The notes beneath the pieces were generated by a model. It saw only the letters and a list, made by a program, of their open reading frames with translations. It ran no database searches and had not been told where the DNA came from. Below, piece by piece: positions 23,091 through 31,667 of a stretch of 64,000 nt of DNA (positions within the stretch are counted from its first letter, which is position 1; every line of letters starts with the position of its first letter). Origin of the DNA: Nilaparvata lugens (Eukaryota > Arthropoda > Insecta > Hemiptera > Delphacidae). The stretch covers positions 25,374,070 through 25,438,069 of the forward strand of contig NC_052516.1 of assembly GCF_014356525.2 (NCBI RefSeq), in the 5' to 3' direction. Made by a program: the position numbers and the translations under genes.

Positions 23091-23742
23091 CTATAGCATA
23101 AGAAGATATCCAATTTATAGTATCGGGTGTTGATGTTCCTAATTTCACTTTTAACACAAGTCGATAGTCCTATAGCGAGGTCCACGTTATAATGGCAGTG
23201 GATTAAGATAGGAGAAAAACGTTGCCGATCCTCTGTCTTGTCAATGCCTTCTATAGATGGTAGCTGATACAGGTTTATTAATGTAAAATTGACGGTTCAT
23301 TCTCGTTTAAAAAAACCAATTATATTTTATTAAACAGGGAATTATTTTTTTCAATAATTACACAATGAATTTTCAAAATTAAAATGAAATATTTTGTTAA
23401 ATAATTATTAATTCTACATTGTTAAAAGACGATCTGGCAAAAGAGCAAAGTGAGAAAGAGATAGCGCTATCCACTTTGTTGAATGATAGACAAGGATAGC
23501 AATACCATTGCAAATCAAACACTGCCTTTATAACGTGGACCTCACCATAGTAGTTATTTTTCGTGAGGTATGTGAGTGGCGCTGATAGTCTCTCATATTG
23601 TGCCGTTCTCACACTTTTACCCAGACAAAACAGTAATAATAGACAGTTGTCGACAGTAATCGGCTTGAGTTTGAAAAATCGGCTTGAAATTTGGAACATA
23701 AACGACCTATACCATATATTTTTATGCTATGATTTCCCTAAG
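23091..23742. mobile_element. MITE family 2 copy split by MITE family 1
   Basis: CATAGAGAAACTATAGCATA at the left and the related right end near 23742 belong to family 2. The interior is interrupted at a TA dinucleotide by the complete family 1 element at 23173-23547. Confidence 0.75.
23173..23547. mobile_element. MITE family 1, complete nested copy (375 bp)
   Basis: Flanked by TA (23171-23172 and 23548-23549). Comparison with uninterrupted family 2 copies shows that the pre-insertion site held a single TA. This defines the element ends as tagcgaggtcc and the reverse complement of tggtgaggtcc. Confidence 0.85.
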
Positions 23743-24013
23743 GTTTAATTCAACAAATCTATCAAGAAATGCACCCAGCATAACAGTGATTGTATGATAA
23801 TATTGCCCGTTTTGAACTATTTTCAACGACACTACAGTCTAATTTTTGAATATCAGTTATTAAAACTATAGGCTAGTTTGTATAAAATAAGTTGAGACTT
23901 GGCCCTCCATCCGAAGAAATTACAGGGTTGCCAAATCGTGTAAAATTGCAACTTTCTCAAATTTCCAATTCAACGTCAGAATTGGATGTAGAATATTATC
24001 CCCGATATCCTAG

Positions 24014-25215
24014 TTGACCGAGCGAAGTGAGGTCTAAGATTCAAGTCGACGGTTTGGCATTTCTCTTAATCTTTAAATGGTTAAATGTTTGAATGTTTAA
24101 ATGTTTATACGTTGCGCATTTACGGCGAAACGCGGTACCTAATAGATTTTCATGAAATTTGACAGATATGTTCCTTTTTAAATTGCGCGTCAACGTATAT
24201 ACAAGGTTTTTGGAAATTTTTGCATTTCAAGGATAATATGAAAGGAAAAGGGAGCCTCCTTCATACGTCAATATTAGAGTAAAAATCAGACTATAGAATA
24301 ATTATTCATCATGAATCAGCTGTCGAGTTGATTATAAATTGCATGCCATGACGCATGCGATTCAATATCTCAATGTAACTTGGTAAAAAATCAGCAGCTG
24401 TGTAGACTATAAATTGCATGCCTCATTGAATGCTATTTTTATGCACTATTAAAAAATAGGATGCAAAGAGCTCATAACAGCTTGTCTGGGCGCCTAGATG
24501 TTTTCTGGTTTTCTCGCGCTAAATTCTCGAAAGCGTTATATGATAATTAAATCTTGTGTAAGCATGATCTGATCAAATAAATAGTTGGTGTATCAGGGTG
24601 GATGTGCTTATGGTTTGGGACGTCGTTCAGCTATAAATTTTATTTATTCTATTGATAAAATTTTTGTTAATTATTTGTTATTATATTCTCTAATTTTTTT
24701 TAAATTTTGAATTCCCAATTTGTTTTTATTTTTACTTTTCTCATAAGTATTTGAAATCTTTGTATTTTTCATGTTTGAATTAGGTGGTATTTTTGTTGTT
24801 TGTATTATTTATTATTGCATAAGTTCGTATTATTTTTCTTTTTTCATTTGTATCTGTACAATTTTTATTGTTAAGGAAACATTTTTGGGGAAACCCGTTG
24901 TCTCCACTGTGAATAAATAAATAAATAAACTATTGATTGCGTGCAATAACGCATGCAATTAATAACTGAAATAACATAGTATTGTCTCTCGAACTTTCTC
25001 TGCTTTGAACTTGGGCTATCCTGATGCCAGTATGTCTTGAAGGAGATTAGCTTTTGATATTAGCATTTTTGATACACCAACCCCAACAGCTATTAGCCGT
25101 TTTCACACCGATATCTCGCCGACACGACATACCGACAGGATTTACTCTGATGGACAGTATAAGAGGAGGCTGCGGTTTATAACTGCGCGAGGTCTACTGT
25201 TCATAGAGCTACTAG
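24014..25215. repeat. Interspersed repeat family 6, copy 1 (with inserted LINE tail)
   Basis: Starts gaccgagcgaagtgagg, then attcaagtcgacggtttggc, and ends gcgaggtctactgttca then actagt. Copies with the same ends lie at 48231-48990 and 50541-51189. The extra length here is partly due to a LINE-like tail at about 24585-24935. Confidence 0.7.
24585..24935 (+). mobile_element. 5'-truncated LINE 3' end
   Basis: An AT-rich 3' UTR-like stretch beginning around gtatcagggtggatgtgctt and ending gtgaataaataaataaataa, a typical non-LTR tail. It sits inside repeat family 6. Confidence 0.5.
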
Positions 25216-25346
25216 TTAAAACTAGTTTAAATAACTGATATTCAAAAATTAGACTGTAGTGTCGTTGAGAGTAGTTCAAAACGGATGATTACTTGCAGTT
25301 GGTCATGGATAGTGAAATAGATGAGGATAATATTGTGTTTACTGAC

Positions 25347-25570
25347 CAATGACAGTGTAGGGATCATGCGGCAGGAATATGAGTGCCTGAATGGGCTTGA
25401 TGCGGCGAGGCGTATCGAAGTGGTGCGTGAGGAAGCAGGAGGCGAGGGTGGGGGGTGCTGGCAGAATGAGATGGACTGTGTTTCTCACTCCCGCCGTGGC
25501 TATCACGTTCACTGTCCCACCTCTACCAGGCAGAGGCCAGCTGGCCCAGCACAGAGTGTACAACATCTCC
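25347..25570 (-). CDS. LRWD1: LRWD1-like protein, WD40 exon
   Basis: A 224-nt minus-strand exon with acceptor gtgtttggacag and donor GTCAGTAA. The product includes LYTLCWASWPLPG, VNVIATAGVRNTVHLILPA and KPIQALIFLPHDPYTVIG. In LRWD1 this corresponds to the blade with a W-A/T core, an A-A-G loop and a FLP/FSP strand. The first base completes an AGG codon from the exon at 29313-29455. GC content is far above that of the flanking intron. Confidence 0.85.
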
Positions 25571-25864
25571 CTGTCCAAACACAAATATCATTACTGTTTT
25601 AACGAATATTCAACGAAAATACAAATTAAATTAGCACTTAAAAAATGTAATAAGCATTTGAATATTTCAATATCTCAGAAATTCCTATTTCTACAAATAT
25701 ATCAATTAAATGTATTATCACAGAGTGATCCGTGGTCTAGTTCAGATTATTCATATTCATATTTATTCACTTGTCTTGAATAATAATACATACTATTATT
25801 ATAATAGAGAAAATATATCCCATAAGAAGATATCCCATGGTATATAGGTCGTTTATGTCTACAC

Positions 25865-26325
25865 CTTTTCCAACTGTATTTGAGAAAGTATCAATTGTAA
25901 TTGAGAATAGTCATTTGTATTTGAGAAAACGTCAGATGTAAATGAGAATAGTCAATTGAATTTGAGAAGTCATCACTTGTAATTGAGAATATTGAATGAA
26001 AAAGACTGAGAAATTGTCAAAAAACCACTGATTTATTGATAATTAGGAAGACCGGTTTCGGTTATTACACCATTGTCAATCTCTGATTATAATCAGAGAT
26101 TGACAATGATGTAATAACCGAAACCGGTCTTTCTAATTATCAATAAATCAGTGGTTTTTTGACAATTTCTCAGTCTTTTTCATTCAATATGAATAATTAC
26201 CACAATATCAACTTCTCAACTACACAAAAAGTAATTGAGAATAGTTCATTTTATTTGAGAAAGTATCATTTCAATTTGAGAACATACTATTTGAAATCGA
26301 GAAGTTGTCAGTTGTAATTGGGAAA
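25865..26325. repeat. Degenerate short tandem array interrupted by a palindrome
   Basis: Units of roughly 20-25 bp containing ttgagaatag or ttgagaaagt alternate on both sides of the palindromic element at 25989-26190. At least eight units are seen in total. Confidence 0.55.
25989..26190. mobile_element. Near-perfect palindromic MITE (202 bp)
   Basis: From ATATTGAATG to CATTCAATAT the sequence is its own reverse complement with very few mismatches, including gaccggtttcggttattaca and its mirror. A shorter relative lies at 44462-44609. Its flank shares the same ~40 bp (cacaatatcaacttctcaac), so the element probably extends beyond the palindrome. Confidence 0.8.
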
Positions 26326-26349
26326 TGAATATTAAAAACCAGTAGGCCT

Positions 26350-27075
26350 ACTTAAATTCAAATTCAAATTCAAATTCTCTTATTGCTGTAACATTTTTTC
26401 AAAATGCATAGCAAAGTCAAAACGATGAGTTAAAACAGTCATAAGATCACAGATTATGTATCACATATTATCTAACAGTTCATTTTTATTGTATGGACAT
26501 TTTTCAACAAGGAAAGTTTTTATTCTATTCTTAAAACATTTAGTCTCTAGACATTTAATGTTATCAGGTAAATTATTAAACAGTCTGATGCCATACTCAA
26601 TAAAACTATTTAGTGTGTATGAATAATTACATTGATTCACTCTGAGAGCAGACGCATTCCTAGTAAAATGATTATGAACAGTATTATTCAAAGGAATAAA
26701 TGCCCGATTCTTCTTTATATACATTAAACTCTCAAAAGCATAGATAGCAGAGACAGTTAATATTTTCATTTGTTGGAATAGATGTTTACAATATGTTCGA
26801 CCATGGACATGAGCAATCACTCTTATTGCACGCTTCTGCAAAACAAACAGTCTCTTAACGCTAGTGTCATTCCCCCAGGCAACAATACCATAAGACAAAT
26901 GGCTATGAACATAAGCATAATAGACAGTAATTAGTACAACTGGGTTAACAAAGAATTTCAAACGGTTCAATAAAAATAAACCTTTAAATACTCTCTTAAA
27001 TAATAAGTTTACATGAGTCTCCCACTTAAGATTATTCTGCAATGTGATGCCCAAAAATTTTGTATTGTCTAATAA
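26350..27075 (-). mobile_element. 5'-truncated Jockey-type LINE fragment
   Basis: The minus-strand fragment has a reverse transcriptase C-terminal coding region (26461-27072) followed by a 3' end with repeated gaattt units (26350-26375). The 5' part of the element is absent. Confidence 0.75.
26461..27072 (-). pseudogene. Reverse transcriptase C-terminal fragment
   Basis: An open frame of about 200 codons, preceded in frame by TGA. It starts with TKFLGITLQNNLKWETHV (the FLG-I thumb motif) and continues with SHLSYGIVAWGND, LFVLQKRAIRVIA and a terminal FNNLPDNIK-type motif. These are hallmarks of the region after the catalytic YADD motif in Jockey-clade LINE RTs. The catalytic fingers and palm are missing, so it is a dead 5'-truncated copy within an LRWD1 intron. 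Confidence 0.8.
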
Positions 27076-27079
27076 TTCT

Positions 27080-28090
27080 CATTATCATAATAATAAATTA
27101 ATAAATAAATAATTCTCATTAATCATTTGTTAACAGCAACAGAAACATCTTATCGATACTCTCTATCGTTCAATCGCTCTGAATGGGAGCTATCAATGTT
27201 AGAAAAGAAAAATTCATTATCACAACTTAGCGCAGCATATAATTATTCTAAACGACAGCAAAACTTCTTAAATCATCACCCAATAAATACATTTAGTATC
27301 AAAATATATAGAACTGAAGATCTCTTGAAGTTAAACTAAAAAATAAATATTATCTGAATACTAGCCTAATTCAACAGTACATGGGTTACATGCTGGATCT
27401 TGTATTTGTTATTTTCGATATCATTTTCTCATTGGAGAGTTAGGCTAGATTGTACACTTTCGAGTTGAATGCAAAAGCCGAACCATGTTAAATATGTACC
27501 TGATTTAAGTAAGCTTGAAGATTCAAGTTTTGAATCGACAAAGCTTCAATTTGAGAAAACTTGAAGAAGCGTTTACAATGGTCAAGTGGATTCAAGTTTC
27601 TGACGGTTCTTGAATCAAGAAAACTTTGTGAGCCTCGCCTTAAAAATCGCAAAATTAGTACTTAATGGCACCCATCAAACGCTCAAGTAAGCAGATACAA
27701 GTAATGAGTACCATAGCTATTAAATGGATGTTGATTTTAATAGTTTCCTGTTTTTTATGAAACATCGTTTTAATTTTTAATATGTGGAATGTTTGATTGT
27801 TCAGTTGCAAATTTGTTGTTTAGGCCTAATGGCAAATAAAGTATTCTTAATGTGTGAATGGATCAATATTTCCAACCCTAGACGGTACGTTAGATTTGAG
27901 AACTCAACAAAGAATTTGAAGAATGATCAAGTCATTTCTACAGATCTAAAATATAGCCTCAGATCAATGCAAGTCAATCAATTGTAAAAAATCCAACAAA
28001 TTCAACTATGAATAAGAAATACATAAAATGAAAAATATCAACATATTTGTAAAAAAAAAACAACAACTAAAACAAAAGCATGTAGGCTAA
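27080..28090. other. LRWD1 intron, nothing recognised
   Basis: AT-rich sequence without convincing exons. Two short open frames (27127-27339 and 27784-27987, plus strand) lack splice context and recognisable motifs. Confidence 0.4.
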
Positions 28091-28154
28091 TGAAACCTAT
28101 CAACAAATCTGACATTTCATTGAAGTCACCTCAAGGTGGGCGAGGTGATTTCAT

Positions 28155-28765
28155 TTTACCTTCCGGCAGTCGCGCAGTTGTAAAAAGTACAACAGTGTCA
28201 GTTTTTTTCTGCACAAAACTATTGAATGGGGTGGTGTCAGTGAATGAGTCACCTATGCATTCCAAAACTTTCTTCCCATCACTCCACTGAGTTGCAGTAT
28301 TAACCAAGAAATGGTTCAGTCTTTAGGTGCCATTTAGTCGCGACAGTGCATAAGTCTCACTGTGCATAAGATAGGGGAAGACTGTATACGGGGACTGTAA
28401 ACAAACCAGTATTCAACCACGTATACAAAGCAGTATCGCCCGAGCAATGGTTCAGTCTTTAGGTGCCATTTAGTCGTGACAGTGCATTAGTATAATAGGG
28501 AAAGACTGTAAACGGGGACTATAACACAGGGACCAATAGACTGTAAACGGGGACCAATAACACAGAATTGATGGCATTGCTTGGTGTACCTTATTGGGCT
28601 ACTAAATGGTAATCATCCAAATATTTATAGGCGTAAAATAATCCAATGAGATGGGAATAGCAATTATACAATTAATTGATATATTTTGGAAAATTGAATG
28701 TTGTAAAAATTACAACACGCGACTGCTCATGTGATTGAGTAGGGCGCGACTACCGGAAGGTTAAA
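28155..28765. mobile_element. Inverted-repeat element with internal duplications
   Basis: The left end ttaccttccggcagtcgcgc and the right end gcgcgactaccggaaggtta form terminal inverted repeats, also with ttgtaaaaa..tacaac on both sides. The interior holds direct repeats: aatggttcagtctttaggtg at about 28311 and 28446, and gactgtaaacggggac at about 28510 and 28539. Confidence 0.6.
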
Positions 28766-28799
28766 TTTTTGTACAACAGACTTGATACGATTAAAAGGG

Positions 28800-29280
28800 T
28801 ACGCGACTAGGTGCCACCCCGACTACTTCTCCCCTTTTAAAACCGGGTTTTAGGGGACAAATAAACCAAAAGTGCTTAGAAAATTCAATTCTACATCATA
28901 ACCAGTAATAAAAATTGTTTGATCCCTCCTCCCTACGCCTCGGGGGTGTAAGTTGAGCTAACTCTGTAGGTGACAAGTAGTCAGGGTGACAACTTGACGC
29001 CAGCGTGCAAGGTGTCATGTAGACGTGAGCCATCCCCGTCTACTTGTCTCCTTTCTAAGGAGGTGACAACTAGTCGGGGGGACACCCTGACGCGAGGGTG
29101 CGAGGTGTCAAGTAGTCGTTTACGGCCATGACTAGTTGGCACCTTTGGTCCAGTAGGTGTCAAGTAGTAGGGGGGACAACTTGACGGCAATGGTATATTT
29201 TTACGAGGGTACAAGTAGTCGCCTATGGCCAAAATGACCAGGTGTCAAGTAGTCGGAGTGACAACTAGACGGCTATCCGA
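28800..29280. repeat. GC-rich array of short inverted motifs
   Basis: Variants of gtgtcaagtagtcggggg and gacaacttgacg recur about seven times between about 28965 and 29275. The two motifs are partial reverse complements, so units such as that at about 29157-29185 can pair into small hairpins. The array ends some 30 bp from an LRWD1 exon. Its GC content contrasts with the AT-rich intron. Confidence 0.6.
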
Positions 29281-29312
29281 TTAAAATGATCTGTGTTGAG
29301 TTATGAACTCAC

Positions 29313-29455
29313 CTGAGATCCTTAGGTATGTACTTGGCAACAACCTTGCCAGTTGTAACATCTATGAGACAAACACTGTTCCCTCCACAGGTAGCTACTA
29401 TGTTGGTCGTTTTCTCTGGGTTTTCAGGATCGGGCTCAAACTGGCACATCCAAAC
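29313..29455 (-). CDS. LRWD1: LRWD1-like protein, first WD40 exon recognised
   Basis: A 143-nt minus-strand exon with acceptor ttttatgtttag and donor GTGAGTTC. It begins with VWMCQFEPDPENPEKT and continues IVATCGGNSVCLIDVTTGKV. The W-x-C-x-F-E-P-D-P start and the ATCGG..VC.ID strand are diagnostic of the first WD blade of LRWD1. The exon starts in phase 0, matching the phase-0 end of the exon at 38422-38539. About 9 kb of intron, including the Ty3/Gypsy element, separates them. Confidence 0.88.
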
Positions 29456-29664
29456 CTAAACATAAAACCAAATTTATCATTTCTAGATCGCTCAAGAATT
29501 ACAAAATATGGAAGATTTATACAGGCCAGAAATACAGTATTTATCATTGATGAATTACGGAGTAATCCAGTAATGTCTAATTTGACAAAATTAAGTTTTG
29601 TTCAAACTGAATTCTACATTAAAGAGTACTTATTACTTGATTTGCTATAAATTGGAAGTCCATT

Positions 29665-30810
29665 ACTAAAGCTACGTTTAAACTATGCAGCTGGAGAGCT
29701 TTATAAAATTTGAGCTACATATAGCTCTATAAGTAGAACTAACGCTAATTTTTTCCATAGCTACATATAGCTCTGCTACAAGTCAATTTTTGTTTATAGC
29801 AGAGCTGGATGTAGCTGCTCTATCCTTGAAGAAAGGCTGCCGCAGCTGTTTACTACTGTTTGCAGCTGTTTAGTGCCTGTTGGGTTTAAATCCAGATATA
29901 GTAGGCCTACTCATTTGTTGTCAGAGTGCTAGTAGGTTACTGCGCATTGCGAGCATTTATTTTTGATTAATATTATTGTGCAATGATAGAGAGTGAATTT
30001 GACTGGAATATAGACAAAATTATCCAATATCTTCTTTTTCTTCTCTGTGCTGGCATTTTGATACCATTACTTGTAGCAGAGCTACATAGTTTGGAATAAA
30101 CCAGTATTCACTGCTCAGTAGCTCAGTTCCCAGCCAGATGCCGAAGAAGAAGGTAGTTCTTGCAGCAGCCGCTGCTACTGTGATATTTTTAGCACAGAGA
30201 AGAGGAAGAAGATATTGGATAATTTTGTCTCTATTCCAGTCAAATTCACTCTCCATTACTGCACAATAATATATATAAAATCAAATACCCTTTGATTTAA
30301 ATATAAAGAAATAAAAATCTCGGTACCCTTTTTTGAAATATTTCACCACAAATTTATAAAATAAAATTTATTTTCATTTTTGAGATTTTTATTTCTTTAT
30401 ATTTATATTACAAGTAGCCCTAAACAGAAAAGAGACCCTTTGATTTTTATAAATCAAAAAAGAAATGTTTGCAATTTGCAGTAACCTACTAGCACTCTGA
30501 CAACAAATGATTACAGTATATCTGGTGTAAATCCGGCAGGCACTGAACAGCTGCGGCAGCCTTCCTTCAAGGACAGTGTAGCTACATCTAGCTCTGCTAT
30601 AAACAAAAATTGACATGTAGCTAAGCTACATATAACTCAGGTTCTCTTTGATGTTTACCGAAAATTTTGAATAGCTCATTTTCTGCTATATAGCTGAGAA
30701 AATAGGCTAAAAACTGTTATATAGCCGGGCTAGATAGCAGATCTCCAGTGTCACTTTTTGAACTTATAGCATAACTATATAGCTACATAGTGTAAACCTA
30801 GCTCAAGTTT
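29665..30810. mobile_element. PIF/Harbinger-derived foldback element
   Basis: Long inverted repeats: the left part (gctacgtttaaactatg ... tcagagtgctagtaggttac) is mirrored at the right (gtaacctactagcactctga ... catagtgtaaacctagct). An inner palindrome spans about 29980-30260. On the plus strand near 30140-30220 one frame reads KKKVVLAAAAATVIFLAQRR. This resembles the Ala-rich, Arg-rich N-terminus of Harbinger transposases. The rest of the transposase is absent. Confidence 0.55.
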
Positions 30811-31128
30811 CATTCACTCAATTTTTAAAATATTTTATTCATTCAATAAAACTCAGTTTGATAAAATAACAAAACTTATCGAATTGAGTAGTGTTCTTAA
30901 ATAAAATAACAGAGATATATATCTCAAGATATTTGGAAGATTTCTCCAGTACATTGGCATTTGTGGGATTTTTAATACTTGGCACAGTAAATTTGAGAGA
31001 GTATTGATAAATGGTGTAAGTCAAGACTGTGAGTTCCCATACTTGTCATCAAATTATCTTAACAACCTCACAAAAGATAACTAAAAATGAAGTTACCGGT
31101 AACGCAGTTAACAGTTTCTTAAACATAT

Positions 31129-31183
31129 AATTTTTTGATAGTAGCACTCATGGAATTTTCATGTAGCTTTTACCCTGTTGTCA
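31129..31183 (+). repeat. SINE-like repeat, left half split by the Ty3/Gypsy element
   Basis: The stretch with gatagtagcactcatggaat resembles the SINE at 42700-42915 just before its gtcaatatttgcag segment. It continues after the retrotransposon at 38165-38262. Confidence 0.5.
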
Positions 31184-31327
31184 TGTAATGAAAAACCTCT
31201 GCATTCTAGGCTTTATTGATCAGTAATGAATTCATAACAGATTCAAAATTAGAATAAATAGTTCAACATCTGATAACAGAAACATAAGAAGAAAACACTA
31301 GTCATATGATGATTCAATATCATCACA
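31184..31327 (-). repeat. 3' LTR (144 bp)
   Basis: Reads TGTGATGATATTGAATC at its 5' side and TTTTTCATTACA at its 3' side on the minus strand, with canonical TG...CA ends. It matches 38021-38164 without a difference I can see. Confidence 0.9.
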
Positions 31328-31339
31328 TTCTTCCCGTCT

Positions 31340-31579
31340 TTAGGAATTCAATGAATAGTCTTTCAAATAAGAAGGCATTTTGCGCTCTCTATAAGATCTT
31401 CGCAGGGTGCCATCAGGAGGCTCTTCTTCATCACTGAGGGGGAATCCTGTATTTGTTTCATCTTGATTTTCATGATAATATTCTTGATTGTTCTCAGGCT
31501 CTGCGTGATCACTAAGGCTTGATCCTGCATTTGTATCATCTTGATTTGTCTCTTCTCCTCGAGGGGCAAGGTTTTTCAA
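31340..31579 (-). CDS. C-terminal tail of the retrotransposon Pol, detached
   Basis: This frame encodes an acidic linker (repeated ETN/DETNTGFPLSD-type pieces) and a basic end with RRSYRERKMPSYLKDY, typical of the last part of some Ty3/Gypsy integrases. The coding sequence upstream (KVRLSDGRETTVSLKNLAP) shows that it was continuous with the integrase ORF ending near 31660. A 41-bp AT-rich insertion (31627-31667) now separates them. Confidence 0.7.
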   Translation of the reverse strand: MKNLAPRGEETNQDDTNAGSSLSDHAEPENNQEYYHENQDETNTGFPLSDEEEPPDGTLRRSYRERKMPSYLKDYSLNS

Positions 31580-31626
31580 TGATACAGTTGTCTCTCTTCC
31601 ATCACTAAGCCGTACCTTGGCATATT

Positions 31627-31667
31627 TTATTTATTTATTCATATGCAATAATACATATGCAATAATA
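31627..31667 (-). mobile_element. 41-bp retroposed tail inserted in Pol
   Basis: On the minus strand the insert ends tgaataaataaataa and is flanked by AATAT direct repeats (ATATT on the plus strand at 31622-31626 and 31668-31672). This looks like an extremely 5'-truncated LINE or SINE tail. It introduces a stop after the integrase core. Confidence 0.55.

Noticed and set aside
28800..29280. CRISPR-like repeat array
   Set aside because: Unit spacing and sequence are irregular, spacers are not distinct, and the context is a eukaryotic intron.
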